Notes: generated by a model from the sequence alone, not told the origin. DNA of 64,000 nucleotides from Ignavibacteria bacterium (GCA_016191145.1 JACPPD010000003.1:288778-352777); one strand, 5' to 3'; counted from the first letter of the stretch, positions 11,408-22,373 are shown. Numbers and translations are program-made.

Positions 11408-11657
11408 CGGTATGAGAATAATTGGTGACCCATCGTCTTCGCTTAACAATTCTGCTTGCAATGGTAAACAGGTACGACGCAAATGCCTGGTGATCCCTGA
11501 GTTTTTCAAAACGTTCAAAAGCTACGAGAACACATTCAGGCACAACGTTCTCAGCATCGTGTTTTGTGCGCACCATCGACCTTACGAATCGCCACAATGC
11601 GTCTTGATGCGGTTCCAACAGAATTAGAAATTGTTCTGACAAACTGTCCGGATGCAT
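11352..11657 (-). pseudogene. Truncated ECF RNA polymerase sigma factor (region 2 only)
   Basis: LLEPHQDALWRFVRSMVRTKHDAENVVPECVLVAFERFEKLRDHQAFASYLFTIASRIVKRRRW is region-2 like; ends shortly after with no region 4. Confidence 0.7.
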
Positions 11658-11727
11658 TGTAGAGTTTGGTTAACAAACAGGTTGCACAACTCGGCGTAGG
11701 TGTCTGTACTACCAGAAAAGTTTCATC

Positions 11728-12918
11728 TTAATCCTGATAATGGATTTTGATGCTATCTGAAGCATTCCGCGCAAGCTCTCTGAGCCTGACAACTGCATCA
11801 CGATATGCGTCGGCTCCATGCACTTGCTCGGATGCAAGGGCAACACCCATTCTGCGGTATTTGTGTGCCGATGGTTTACCGAAGATTCGAATCTCGACAT
11901 TCGGACTACTGAGAGCCTCTTCGAATCCTGTGAAGTCTGGTTCAACAGCGCTTGCAGCATCGGCCAGAATAACTGCCGATGCTCCTGCTTTTAGTAAGGA
12001 TATTTCCGGAATCGGATAGCCGAGAACTGCGCGAGCATGAAGTTCAAATTGATTGAGATTAGTGCATCCGCTGAGTGTAACCATGCCGGTGTCGTGCGGG
12101 CGCGGAGAGAGTTCGCTGAAATACACATCATCTCGAGTCAGGAAGAACTCCACGCCCCAAATCCCTGCACCCGTCAGCGAGTCAGTAACTGCCCTGCCCA
12201 TTCCCTGCGCTTTTTTGAGTAATGAAGGGGGCATATCATGCGGCATCCACGACTCCTGATAATCACCGCGCTCCTGACGGTGGCCAACGGGAGGACAGAA
12301 CAGAGTGGGACCGTTCATCTGAGTGACGGTGAGCAACGTAATCTCTGATTCGAACGGTATGAATTCCTCAACGATCATTTCTCGAACATCGCCGCGCGAG
12401 CCTTCCATTGCATATTCCCAGGCATGCTGAACGTCGGCTGCTGTATGCACTATGCTTTGCCCCTTCCCGCTCGAAGACATTAGCGGCTTTACAACACATG
12501 GGATTCCAATTTGCTGGACGGCGTCTATAAAGTCCTGTCTGGTTTGAGCATACATGTAGCGAGCCGTCCTCAGTTTGAGGTCCGAAGCTGCGAGCTCTCG
12601 AATTGCCTTTCTGTTCATCGTCATGTTTACTGCTCTTGCACTTGGAACCACATGAATTCCTCTGTGCTCATAATCAAACAATCGTTCAGTTCTTATCGCT
12701 TCGATTTCCGGTACAATGATGTCCGGTTCTATTTCCTGTACTACGGCATCGAGCGAAGGCCCATCGAGCATCGAAATCACACGCGAATCGTCGGCGACCT
12801 GCATCGCAGGCGCATTGCGGTAGGAGTCGACGGCAACTATATGGTGACCGTACCGCTTAACTGCAATTACGAATTCTTTGCCAAGTTCTCCACTACCAAG
12901 GAGTAAGATTTTCTTCAT
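11728..12918 (-). CDS. purT: Formate-dependent phosphoribosylglycinamide formyltransferase (ATP-grasp)
   Basis: [50 protein letters not shown]. Confidence 0.95.
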   Translation of the reverse strand: MKKILLLGSGELGKEFVIAVKRYGHHIVAVDSYRNAPAMQVADDSRVISMLDGPSLDAVVQEIEPDIIVPEIEAIRTERLFDYEHRGIHVVPSARAVNMTMNRKAIRELAASDLKLRTARYMYAQTRQDFIDAVQQIGIPCVVKPLMSSSGKGQSIVHTAADVQHAWEYAMEGSRGDVREMIVEEFIPFESEITLLTVTQMNGPTLFCPPVGHRQERGDYQESWMPHDMPPSLLKKAQGMGRAVTDSLTGAGIWGVEFFLTRDDVYFSELSPRPHDTGMVTLSGCTNLNQFELHARAVLGYPIPEISLLKAGASAVILADAASAVEPDFTGFEEALSSPNVEIRIFGKPSAHKYRRMGVALASEQVHGADAYRDAVVRLRELARNASDSIKIHYQD

Positions 12919-12963
12919 TGATCAATATATTTAGTGAACGATAAATTGTTCAGTTCGGAATAA

Positions 12964-15468
12964 TCAAAGTGTGCCGGATGCATCTACGTCGACTGATACC
13001 CGCACTGCCGACGAAGCATACGATTCGAAATATGCCGAAATAACAGCATTCAAAACAGAGCGGCACGCCGATCCAGAGGGATCGACTGCCTTGGGATTCT
13101 TAATCACGATAACTCGTCGGAATCGGTTTCGTATTCTTTGGATAGGGGGCAGTTGAGGCGGGTAGCAAACGAGAGCGGGATGGTTAGTCGGTAAAAGTTT
13201 TGAAACTACTGTAGCAGCATGTTCTACGCGCTCCTGGTTTGAGCCGCTGAAATGTATTACAATGAATCGGGAATAGGGAGGATACAGCAGCTCTCTTCTC
13301 AATACGAGTTCATGTTCGCGCCATTCCTTCTGCGAATTATTTATGACTGACTGAATGACGGGATGCTCCGGAGAGGAAGTCTGGATGATTACACGCCCCG
13401 GATGCGATGCAGCCCTGCCGGCACGACCCGAAACCTGAATCAGCAATTGGGATGTTCGCTCATGTGCTCTGAAATCATTTTGGTACAGAGACTGATCGGC
13501 ATTCACAACACCAACGAGCGTGACTCTTGGAATATCCAGACCCTTGGAAACCATCTGTGTGCCAATGAGAACGTCGACCCTGCCTTCAATGAATCGGGTA
13601 AGAATGCTGCGATGTGCCCCTCGTCTGCGAGTGGTATCGGTGTCCATACGCTCAACAGCAACCTTAACTCCCGGAAGCGCCGTACCAAGCGCCTTGTTAA
13701 CGTCTTCCTCAATGCGTTGAGTGCCAATTCCACTTTCAGTTAAATCAACACCACCGCACGTTATACAAACAGTTCGGGCTCGTTCGGTGTGTCCGCAGTA
13801 GTGGCACTTAAGCATGCCTGTTGCCTTGTGCCACGTTAACGATACATCGCAGTTTGGACACTCTGGAACTGTACCACAGTCCTGACACTGCATTTGAACT
13901 GCATAGCCCCGCCGGTTGAGAAAAAGAATTGTGCCTTCTTTTTTACCAATGCGATCGATTATGGCATCGAGCAGTTGCCCGGAGATAGTACCGAAAGCGT
14001 TTCCGGTCCGGCGTTCCTCCCGCATATCTACCAGCTCAATCTGTGGAAGGGTTGCCCCATCAATGCGTTGCGATAGAGTGAGATTTATAAAGCTTTTTAT
14101 TTCGACGTTATAAATACTCTCAAGCGAAGGTGTTGCCGATCCCAGGACAACCGGACACTGTTCCAATTGTGCACGCATGATTGCTGCGTCTCTTCCATTA
14201 TATCTCGGCGACGGATCCTGCTGCTTGTATGAAAGTTCATGTTCTTCATCAACAATTATTACACCCACGTTCTCCAAAGGTGCAAATATTGAAGACCGTG
14301 CTCCGATAACAATTGCCAGTTCACCTTGGCGAATGCGGCGCCACGTGTTCACTCGTTCGCTCACGGCCATGCCCGAGTGAAGCACTGCAATCTTGTCGCC
14401 AAAAACAGCTCTGAACCGATCCTGCAATTGAGGTGTGAGAGATATTTCTGGAACAAGCATTAAACATGTTCTGTTTTTATTGAGCACAGCATTCATTATG
14501 CGCTGATAGATTACCGTTTTTCCCGAGCCGGTGATTCCCTCAAGAACATATGGAGAGAACGTGCCTAGTCCTTCGGTGATGGAAGCAACTGCTTTGTGCT
14601 GTTCATCGGTAAGGTCAATATCCCGCTCATCAATTGTTTGCAATGGGAATTCAACAGCATTATCCTGCGGTTGTGGATGTACAGTGGTTTCCACTGCAAG
14701 CCCCTTATCAATCAGAGCATCTATTACAGCAACACTCACACCCAACTCTTTATGCAAGTGCTGCACTTGAACGGGTCCTTCCTTGCGATGATAGGCAAGG
14801 TAGAGCTGGCCCAGCACAAGGCTTTGTTTTGGGGCGCGGGCATCGAGTGCATCGAGAGTTTGTCTAATCAAATCTTCGTTTGTTGCAAGAGCCTCGGCAA
14901 CCGACACAGCGCGAACTAAACGAACGGTGCGATCGCGTTCGATTTCTGTCTGAACAGTGATATAACCGAGACGCTGAAGCGCATCGATCTGATACGAGAT
15001 AGTCGTACTATTTAGTTGTTTTTGCAAGTAGTCTATGGTAACGTCTTCGGGATGACTATCGAGCACTCGCAGCAGCTCAGCCCTCTTCGGCGCTTTCTTT
15101 GCCATCTCTTCGAGTTCAGTCGTATCGACAGATTTCACCAGAGTTATGCGCACCACACTCGAAGGAGCCAGTCCTGTGGGTAAGGCTGCATCGATTACTT
15201 CGCCCCACGAGCACAGGTAGTACTCACCGATCCTGCGAGTGAGTTCGAGAATGGTTTGCGGAAACGCAGGCACATCGTCGAGGACTTCCTGAATTTCTTT
15301 AGCGCCTTGGTATTTTTCAGCATTAACACCCACAATCGTTCCCGTTACGATGCGACGTCCCAATGGCACCAACACCCGAGAACCAACCTTAATTTCTTGT
15401 GTTGAGAGATATGTTAGGGGGCTTGAACGCGGAATCGGAAGAGCGACACGGTAGTATGCAGTCTGCAT
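12964..15468 (-). CDS. priA: Primosomal protein N' (replication restart helicase PriA)
   Basis: LEGITGSGKTVIYQ, DEEH box, zinc-binding CQDCGTVPECPNCDVSLTWHK; start at MQTAYYRVALPIPRS. Confidence 0.95.
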   Translation of the reverse strand: MQTAYYRVALPIPRSSPLTYLSTQEIKVGSRVLVPLGRRIVTGTIVGVNAEKYQGAKEIQEVLDDVPAFPQTILELTRRIGEYYLCSWGEVIDAALPTGLAPSSVVRITLVKSVDTTELEEMAKKAPKRAELLRVLDSHPEDVTIDYLQKQLNSTTISYQIDALQRLGYITVQTEIERDRTVRLVRAVSVAEALATNEDLIRQTLDALDARAPKQSLVLGQLYLAYHRKEGPVQVQHLHKELGVSVAVIDALIDKGLAVETTVHPQPQDNAVEFPLQTIDERDIDLTDEQHKAVASITEGLGTFSPYVLEGITGSGKTVIYQRIMNAVLNKNRTCLMLVPEISLTPQLQDRFRAVFGDKIAVLHSGMAVSERVNTWRRIRQGELAIVIGARSSIFAPLENVGVIIVDEEHELSYKQQDPSPRYNGRDAAIMRAQLEQCPVVLGSATPSLESIYNVEIKSFINLTLSQRIDGATLPQIELVDMREERRTGNAFGTISGQLLDAIIDRIGKKEGTILFLNRRGYAVQMQCQDCGTVPECPNCDVSLTWHKATGMLKCHYCGHTERARTVCITCGGVDLTESGIGTQRIEEDVNKALGTALPGVKVAVERMDTDTTRRRGAHRSILTRFIEGRVDVLIGTQMVSKGLDIPRVTLVGVVNADQSLYQNDFRAHERTSQLLIQVSGRAGRAASHPGRVIIQTSSPEHPVIQSVINNSQKEWREHELVLRRELLYPPYSRFIVIHFSGSNQERVEHAATVVSKLLPTNHPALVCYPPQLPPIQRIRNRFRRVIVIKNPKAVDPSGSACRSVLNAVISAYFESYASSAVRVSVDVDASGTL

Positions 15469-15545
15469 TATCGAACAAATGTATGAGGCTCGGTAACGTT
15501 CACACGATTCGCAATAATTTTCAAGAAGAATCGACCTGCCAAACC

Positions 15546-16718
15546 ATGCTGACCAGAACGATAAAAAATGTTGTTTCAGCCATTGCGATGGCTTTGTTGT
15601 CGCACCCACTTGCATTACCGGAATTACGCGCGATGCCAGGTACATCTGTCTCTGACGACATCTCGCAGGGACGGCAGAACGCAATAACGCGGGCTGTTGC
15701 TAAATGCTCTTCCGCCGTTGTTGGTATCAACGTTACTGAGATTAGAGAGCAAGTGTATCGAGACCCATTTGCTGATGATCCATTTTTTCAGCAATTCCTG
15801 CGCCGGCGGGAATACGTTCAACGGTACAAGGTTCACGGTGTAGGATCCGGTTTCATTATTTCGAAGGATGGTTTTGTCCTTACCAACGATCACGTTGCCG
15901 GCAAGGCTTCGAAAGTTGTAATCACCATGACGGACGGAAAGAAATTCGACGCGAAGGTTGTTGGTAGTGATGCCGTTTCTGATGTTGCACTGTTGAAAAT
16001 TGATGGGGCAAACCTTCCCTACCTGGAGCTGGCTAATAGCGAAGACGTTATTGTGGGCGAATGGACTATTGCATTCGGAAACCCCTTTGGATTATTCGAC
16101 TACAATGCAAAACCAACGGTAACAGTTGGAGTTGTAAGCAATACTGGCGTTAACTTTACCCAACCTGACTACAGCGGCGAAGAGCGTGTATATAAAGGCA
16201 TGATTCAGACAGATGCAGCCATTTCATCGGGCAACAGTGGAGGTCCGCTGGTGAATGCCGTTGGCGAAGTAATCGGTATTAACACCGTCATTTATTCAAC
16301 AGCACAGAGTGCAAGCGGAGCAGGATCCATTGGAATTGGTTTTGCAATTCCAATTAATCGCGTCAATAGCATTGTAAAGCGGCTGAAAGAAGATGGTAAA
16401 ATCGATCGGAATTTTTGGACGGGAATGCGCCTGCAGGAAATCACCCAGGAAATAGCTGAGTACTATGATCTCAAACAAGCGGAAGGTATACTGGTGACGC
16501 GCATTGCAGGCAATAGCCCGGCAGACAAAGCAGGACTAGAGCCGGGTGATATCATCATTGCAATCAATGGTGAACAGGTTGTCAATAACAACGACCTTAA
16601 TCTTGCAATCCTCGATGGCGTTGTTGGACAAAAAATTACCATGACCATACTGAGAAATAAGGAAACGATGAAGCTGACGATGACGCTTGAGAAAGCTCCG
16701 GGGGGAATGCGTGACTAA
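15546..16718 (+). CDS. HtrA/DegP-like trypsin-family serine protease with PDZ domain
   Basis: [39 protein letters not shown]-like [17 protein letters not shown]. Confidence 0.93.
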   Translation: MLTRTIKNVVSAIAMALLSHPLALPELRAMPGTSVSDDISQGRQNAITRAVAKCSSAVVGINVTEIREQVYRDPFADDPFFQQFLRRREYVQRYKVHGVGSGFIISKDGFVLTNDHVAGKASKVVITMTDGKKFDAKVVGSDAVSDVALLKIDGANLPYLELANSEDVIVGEWTIAFGNPFGLFDYNAKPTVTVGVVSNTGVNFTQPDYSGEERVYKGMIQTDAAISSGNSGGPLVNAVGEVIGINTVIYSTAQSASGAGSIGIGFAIPINRVNSIVKRLKEDGKIDRNFWTGMRLQEITQEIAEYYDLKQAEGILVTRIAGNSPADKAGLEPGDIIIAINGEQVVNNNDLNLAILDGVVGQKITMTILRNKETMKLTMTLEKAPGGMRD

Positions 16719-17460
16719 CGCAAATATCGGATCGGTTCTCCGTGCAGATAAGCTGAAAAAGATTTACGGGAAACGTACCGTCGTTCACGATAGTTCCCTA
16801 CAGGTTCGGCAGGGCGAAGTGGTAGGTTTATTGGGACCCAACGGAGCAGGAAAGACCACAACGTTCTACATGATTGTCGGCTTGGTTGCGCCGGAATCGG
16901 GAAGGGTCTTTCTCAACGAAACAGAAATCACTTCGAAACCAATGTATCGAAGGGCTCGCGCCGGACTTGCCTACCTCCCTCAGGAACCCAGCATCTTCAG
17001 AGGCATGAGCGTTGAAAACAATATCCTTGCCGTTCTCCAACTCAAAAAAATGTCTGGTGCGGACCGACGAAGCCGCCTTGAAGGATTGCTGGAGGAATTC
17101 GGTATCGCTCATGTTAGAAAAAGCAAGGGCTATATGCTGTCGGGCGGTGAGCGACGTCGCTGCGAAATTGCCAGGGCATTGGCATCGGATCCCAAATTTA
17201 TCTTACTCGACGAACCGTTTGCCGGGATCGACCCATTGGCAGTTGAAGAAATCATGAAGATTGTTCGGCATTTAAAAGACAAGGGCATTGGAGTATTAAT
17301 CACAGATCACAACGTCCACGAAACGCTTTCCATCACCGACAGGGCATACATCCTGATTGATGGAAGTATCTACGTCAGCGGCACTGCCGAAGAAGTGTCT
17401 AATAATCCTGGTGTTAGAAAGAACTACCTTGGCGAGAATTTCACCCTTGCCAGGTATTAA
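16711..17460 (+). CDS. lptB: LPS export ABC transporter ATP-binding protein (GTG start at 16711)
   Basis: [59 protein letters not shown]. Confidence 0.93.
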   Translation: MTNANIGSVLRADKLKKIYGKRTVVHDSSLQVRQGEVVGLLGPNGAGKTTTFYMIVGLVAPESGRVFLNETEITSKPMYRRARAGLAYLPQEPSIFRGMSVENNILAVLQLKKMSGADRRSRLEGLLEEFGIAHVRKSKGYMLSGGERRRCEIARALASDPKFILLDEPFAGIDPLAVEEIMKIVRHLKDKGIGVLITDHNVHETLSITDRAYILIDGSIYVSGTAEEVSNNPGVRKNYLGENFTLARY

Positions 17461-17472
17461 GCAAGCAACAAG

Positions 17473-17579
17473 AACATGCCGGGAGGCATATGCTGCCGGG
17501 TAACATGCCGGGAGGCATATGCTGCCGGGTAACATGCCGGGAGGAATATGCTGCCGGGTAACATGCCGGGAGGAATATA
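17473..17579 (+). repeat. Tandem array of a 29-bp repeat, 3 full + 1 partial unit (AACATGCCGGGAGGCATATGCTGCCGGGT)
   Basis: Units at 17473-17501, 17502-17530, 17531-17559 and partial from 17560; related to the array at 61916-62057 on the other strand. Confidence 0.97.
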
Positions 17580-17702
17580 TCAGGGAACCTCATTCATGTT
17601 TTATTCGGCGACGTAAGAGGTTGATAGGTAGTGACCTTAACTTTTGCAAATGATATTTTTTCTATCTAACTTGGATGTTACGTACTTCTGTTACGTAAAG
17701 GT

Positions 17703-17737
17703 GGGCTTGGGGCAACATGAGAGTTTGTGCCAAGCCC
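17703..17737. terminator. Probable bidirectional intrinsic terminator between convergent genes
   Basis: GGGCTTGG...CCAAGCCC stem followed by T-rich ATTGCTTTTATTTTA on + strand. Confidence 0.6.
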
Positions 17738-17744
17738 ATTGCTT

Positions 17745-19940
17745 TTATTTTACTTCAAATTGTATCACCACACTCCGTGCCGGACTTAGGTTGGCGACAG
17801 CTTCGGTATAGTAGTAATCAAAAACATTGCGTCCAACCAGACCTATGCGTATCGTCTGGCTGTACCAGTTCCTGATTGTCCAAAACAACCTGAGATCAAC
17901 AACGTGCGCTGCAACACGAGCACCTGCATCGGGGATAAAGAGCACAAGCCTGTTGTCGATGTTTTGAACTCGACTCTGAAAACGATATTCTGCCTGAAAT
18001 TCAAGCGATTCGAATGGAGTCCACGAACCTAGTGTGTACCACAGAATATTGTTGCGATACTTAAGCGTTTCGTTCAAAATCAAATCCTTTGGCAGCATGG
18101 CAGTGATGCCAGAGGCAATTGCAATATCTTTTGAGACCATTGCCCGCGCGGTTAGCTCCATTCCAAAAATTCGTGCTCGAGTAACATTCGTAAACTGAAT
18201 AGGAACGTTGGGATCGTCAAAGGCAAACGTGGGTTCGATAAGATCGTAAAGTTCGTTATCAAAAACTGCAGCATCCAGTTCAATTGGTATTAACCATTCG
18301 GTTGTTGAATAGCGCATGCCAAGCTCTGCCGACCATGAGGTTTCCGGCTTGATGTTCGGATTGGGCTTAACATCGAACGGACCATACTTGATGTTAGCAT
18401 ATCGCTCAGCGATTGTTGCGGCTCGAAAGCCCCTTCCCACCGATGCCCTAATGTGTAACGCGTCGAGTAACTTCCACGACATACCGAGCTTCGGTGAAAA
18501 TTCCAGTTGAGCAGGCAATGAATATGTTTCTTCACGATCGGCACGCAGACCAGCAGTGATTATCATTGAATTGTCGAACGTGTATTCACCCTGTGTAAAT
18601 GCACTGAACAACGTCTGTAGTTGATTCCCATACACATCGGCACGCACGGCGTTGATTTTTCCAGAGATGCCACTTGTTGCAGTAAACACTTCGGAAAATG
18701 AATGCGTAATGTGACCATCGACATTCCATGCATACGCAATAGACTGATTTGAATCGAGAGCCGCGTTATCAACGCGATTTTCAAAACGCGTTCTATACAT
18801 ACCTGGCCTGATGGTCAGCGATGTCTTTGAATCTATTAATTGCATCCACTCTCCAAATACTGCGATTTTCTGAGTCCACAGACGCTCGTTCAAGTCCTGC
18901 GCTGGCGGCGGACGTGTTGCATTGCGCAGATCCTTCCAATAGATAAAATTTTCAACATTTGATTCCGAAAACAGCGTGGCAACAGTAAGCTTAGCTTTAT
19001 CCACGGGCTTCCATTGCACCTTGCCCCAGCCGAAACCGCGAAGTGAACGATCGAACTGACGGTAGCTTTCATCCGATCGGATGCCTCCGCTCAGGTTGAT
19101 GCTAAATTTATCTATGGTTTGCGTCGCCCGCAGGTCCGCTCCCCACTGCGTTGGAACGGTAGTGCGGTATTTCCACTCGCCGTAACGAGGTTCAGTGTAT
19201 GCTCCGCCATAAACTCTGGCGTTGATGTGCATACCCTCCTTAGGCGATTCTGTAAACATGCTTACTACTCCTCCCAAAGCACCAGTGCCATACAGAGCCG
19301 ATCCGGCGCCCTTGATAACTTCGATTCGTTCTACATCTGCAACGGGCATCACTTCAAACTTGACGTCGCCATTATCGCCAGAAAGCACGGGGAAGCCGTC
19401 CAGCAGCACCATTGTTCTGGAACCGACGCCGAACGCAAAGCCGCTTGTACCCCGAACACTGATTTGATCGCGCACTACATTGACTCCGCTTACATACCTC
19501 AGAGCTTCGTCGAGTCTTGTAACGTTCCTCTGCGTAAGCTCACGTTGATTTACGGTCGACACAGATATCGGAACGTCCTGCACATTTTGGACTGTCTTAT
19601 TTGCCGATACAATTATTTCACCTGTTTTGATACTTGTTTGTAACATGGTAAGAACAACTTCAATAGAGCCATCATCCTTGATGAATGCCGTTACCGAAGT
19701 TGGCTCGTACCCGATCAAAGTCGCCTTAATAGATATTTTTCCTATGGGCACATACCGGAGAACAAAGCGTCCCGATGAGTTGGTGATTGCTCCGAGCTGC
19801 GTGCCTTCGATACCAATAGACACCCCTGCGAGTGGCGATCCGTCCTCTCTGTCTGTTACAAAACCGTTTATCGTTCCCACCTGTGCAAGTGCATTGGTGC
19901 ATGTAATGATGAGAACGCAAAATGTCGGAATGAAATTCAT
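17745..19940 (-). CDS. TonB-dependent receptor with N-terminal carboxypeptidase-regulatory-like domain
   Basis: VTDREDGSPLAGVSIGIEGT, plug domain VLLDGFPVLSGDNGDVKFEVMPVADVERIEVIKGAGSALYGTGALGGVVSM. Confidence 0.92.
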   Translation of the reverse strand: MNFIPTFCVLIITCTNALAQVGTINGFVTDREDGSPLAGVSIGIEGTQLGAITNSSGRFVLRYVPIGKISIKATLIGYEPTSVTAFIKDDGSIEVVLTMLQTSIKTGEIIVSANKTVQNVQDVPISVSTVNQRELTQRNVTRLDEALRYVSGVNVVRDQISVRGTSGFAFGVGSRTMVLLDGFPVLSGDNGDVKFEVMPVADVERIEVIKGAGSALYGTGALGGVVSMFTESPKEGMHINARVYGGAYTEPRYGEWKYRTTVPTQWGADLRATQTIDKFSINLSGGIRSDESYRQFDRSLRGFGWGKVQWKPVDKAKLTVATLFSESNVENFIYWKDLRNATRPPPAQDLNERLWTQKIAVFGEWMQLIDSKTSLTIRPGMYRTRFENRVDNAALDSNQSIAYAWNVDGHITHSFSEVFTATSGISGKINAVRADVYGNQLQTLFSAFTQGEYTFDNSMIITAGLRADREETYSLPAQLEFSPKLGMSWKLLDALHIRASVGRGFRAATIAERYANIKYGPFDVKPNPNIKPETSWSAELGMRYSTTEWLIPIELDAAVFDNELYDLIEPTFAFDDPNVPIQFTNVTRARIFGMELTARAMVSKDIAIASGITAMLPKDLILNETLKYRNNILWYTLGSWTPFESLEFQAEYRFQSRVQNIDNRLVLFIPDAGARVAAHVVDLRLFWTIRNWYSQTIRIGLVGRNVFDYYYTEAVANLSPARSVVIQFEVK

Positions 19941-20443
19941 GGTAGCGGCTGAGGGGGAAGGTTATCGAAGTCTACGAGAAAGTCTATGTTGACCACTGAG
20001 CCTACATTAACAACAACTTGTCCCGGCGATGAAGGATCGCCTTTCTCAGAATACACTGCAAGCATTTTCCAATCTGCAAGAAAATTGGGTCCATCACGCA
20101 TTGCCACAACAACATAGTTGAATGTTCTGGGTGGCATAGGAATTCGAAATCGATATTCTGTGGATTCAACACTGTCGGGTAGAGTCTCGCTAATAACTAC
20201 CTGACTGTTTTGAAATGATTTCAAAATATCATCGGTGTTAAGGGGCTGGTTTTCGAACGCAATCACAAGAACCTGATAAACTGTGGTATCTGGCCATGCG
20301 TCAACCCCTCCTTTGTATGTTATCGTACCCTCGAGGTATGAATCGGGCGGCAGGTCGCCCGGATCTAATCCATTGCAGGCTGCAGCGAATGCTATGACCA
20401 CGAATGAACATGTTATCATTGTGACGATCGGAACGTACTTCAT
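19937..20443 (-). CDS. Small putative lipoprotein, translationally coupled to the TonB receptor
   Basis: Lipobox-like FAAACNG; 4-nt overlap with 17745-19940. Confidence 0.7.
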   Translation of the reverse strand: MKYVPIVTMITCSFVVIAFAAACNGLDPGDLPPDSYLEGTITYKGGVDAWPDTTVYQVLVIAFENQPLNTDDILKSFQNSQVVISETLPDSVESTEYRFRIPMPPRTFNYVVVAMRDGPNFLADWKMLAVYSEKGDPSSPGQVVVNVGSVVNIDFLVDFDNLPPQPLP

Positions 20444-20480
20444 CAGCGTTCAGACAACCATTGAATAGAAGTTGGAAACT

Positions 20481-21974
20481 ATGCTAAGGATTCTATCTCC
20501 GCAAGACGTCAAAGATATCGACACTGCATGTGTTGACTCGGCAGGCATTCCCATTGCCACGCTTATGGAGAATGCTGCTACGAGCATATCTGAGATTGTT
20601 CTTGTGCGATATCCCGAACAGAGGCGAATACTGGTGCTATGCGGCAACGGTAATAACGGGGGTGATGGCTTTGCTGTTGCCAGAATGCTGAGCGAACTGC
20701 ATACAGTAACGGTTGCTGCCGACGTGGATGAGGAAAAAATGTCGGATGCAACACGTGCGAATTTTCTGCGGATAAAAAATTCGTTACCTATGCTATCACT
20801 ACGGGAAGCACAGTCTGTTGTTAACAATGTTGATGTTGTTATTGACGCAGTGTTTGGCGTTGGCTTCAGAGGTAGTTTAAAAAGTACCGAAGTTGATTGG
20901 TTCTCCGAAATTCGAGCCCCTTTCAAAATTGCTATTGATGTTCCGTCGGGGCTGGATGCGCTTACTGGGAGCGCCGACGAATTTACGTTTTGTGCAGACC
21001 TGACAATATCCATGGAAGGGTTGAAGCTAGGCATGGTGTGCGATAGGGGACGCCGAGTGAGTGGCGAAGTCTGCATTGCTACAATCGGTGCACCACTTGA
21101 TATTCTTGAAATGCATACCACTGCATTTGCCCTGGAGCAATCTGATGTCAGACAAATACTTCCTGAGCGGCAGAGGCAGACATCGAAATTCGACTACGGC
21201 CATGTACTGGTAATTGCCGGATCGGCTTCCATGCGAGGAGCCGCAGCGCTAACATCGCACGCTGCCTTGCGAGCGGGCGCGGGCTTGGTGGAATTGGTGA
21301 CGCCATCGATTCATCCACTGATTCCAAGGGAAGTCATTGCAACAGAGGCTCCGGCGACAAGCGAGGGCACGTTTTCTTTGCAGGCACTGGACATCCTTCG
21401 GGCAAAAATTCAGCGGGCAACTGCAATCGCCGTCGGACCAGGAATTGGAGACAATCGTGAGTCACTTGAACTATTGGTCGACGTATTGAACGGTGTTAAT
21501 GAACGAGTTCCGATTGTAATTGATGCTGACGGCTTGAGAATAGTAAATAAAATTACGACGACGCTGAAGCATTGTGTGCTTACTCCTCATCATCGTGAAT
21601 TTGAATATGTTGTTGAGAGAAAGGGCAGACTGTCCGGCTCTACATGTTTGGAACGCATCACAGCAAGCAGGGACCTTGCACAACAACGAAAGTGTATAGT
21701 ACATCTCAAGAGTCATCCATCAATTACAACCGATGGCGCCAAAACATACCTAACATTAGGAGGCAATCCAGGAATGGCCACTGCGGGCAGTGGCGATGTG
21801 CTTACTGGAATCATAGCGGGATTGTGTGCACAGCACGTTCCGCTACTACAGGCAGCCGCTTTGGGGGCGTATATACATGCGGCGGCGGGAGACGCCGCAA
21901 TCAGGAACAGAGCGCCCGAGAGCATTATTGCGGGCGACATAGTCGAGTCTATTGGCGATGTTATTCCATCCTAA
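20481..21974 (+). CDS. nnr: Bifunctional NAD(P)H-hydrate repair enzyme (epimerase + dehydratase)
   Basis: VLCGNGNNGGDGFAVARML; GHVLVIAGSASMRGAAALTSHAALRAGAGLVEL; GNPGMATAGSGDVLTGIIAG. Confidence 0.94.
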   Translation: MLRILSPQDVKDIDTACVDSAGIPIATLMENAATSISEIVLVRYPEQRRILVLCGNGNNGGDGFAVARMLSELHTVTVAADVDEEKMSDATRANFLRIKNSLPMLSLREAQSVVNNVDVVIDAVFGVGFRGSLKSTEVDWFSEIRAPFKIAIDVPSGLDALTGSADEFTFCADLTISMEGLKLGMVCDRGRRVSGEVCIATIGAPLDILEMHTTAFALEQSDVRQILPERQRQTSKFDYGHVLVIAGSASMRGAAALTSHAALRAGAGLVELVTPSIHPLIPREVIATEAPATSEGTFSLQALDILRAKIQRATAIAVGPGIGDNRESLELLVDVLNGVNERVPIVIDADGLRIVNKITTTLKHCVLTPHHREFEYVVERKGRLSGSTCLERITASRDLAQQRKCIVHLKSHPSITTDGAKTYLTLGGNPGMATAGSGDVLTGIIAGLCAQHVPLLQAAALGAYIHAAAGDAAIRNRAPESIIAGDIVESIGDVIPS

Positions 21975-21986
21975 CAAGTTTTTATT

Positions 21987-22373
21987 GTGACACTGAGAAT
22001 TATACTGACGGCACAGTTTATTGCCTTATCTGCACTCATCTATTGGCTTTCAGATATTCCTAACCTGGTGCCTCCGTATCTGGGATTTGACTTAAGCGAT
22101 AAGGTTATCCATGCCCTTGCATTTTTCACATACGGCATTAGTTCACAATTAGCTGTGCTAGGCTGGATGCCCAATGCTGTTACGGGATTGAGAGTGACAG
22201 TATCAACATCAATTGCAGTGATGTATGCCGCCACTGATGAAGCCCATCAGTTAATGGTACCTGGAAGAACTGGAGCCTTAGATGATTTTGTAGCCGACTG
22301 CATTGGCATTGCATTAAGTCTGCTATTGCGTTCAATTCTCGGGAAAATCATACTCCGGTTCCATCGGGGCTGA
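21987..22373 (+). CDS. VanZ-like family membrane protein
   Basis: SDKVIHALAFFTYG, ATDEAHQLMVPGRTGALDDFVADCIG. Confidence 0.85.
   Translation: MTLRIILTAQFIALSALIYWLSDIPNLVPPYLGFDLSDKVIHALAFFTYGISSQLAVLGWMPNAVTGLRVTVSTSIAVMYAATDEAHQLMVPGRTGALDDFVADCIGIALSLLLRSILGKIILRFHRG

Noticed and set aside
17473-17579. CRISPR-like repeat array
   Set aside because: The 29-bp units are directly abutting with no unique spacers, and no cas genes are in the window. The same applies to 61916-62057.
17640-17700. TGTTACGTA direct repeat / TACGTA palindromes as an operator
   Set aside because: It lies in the 3' intergenic region of two convergent genes, not near a start; two short copies are not enough evidence.
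20450-21121. 223-aa minus-strand ORF antisense to nnr
   Set aside because: Low-complexity Ser/Thr-rich antisense translation of a clear nnr coding frame; no signal for expression.
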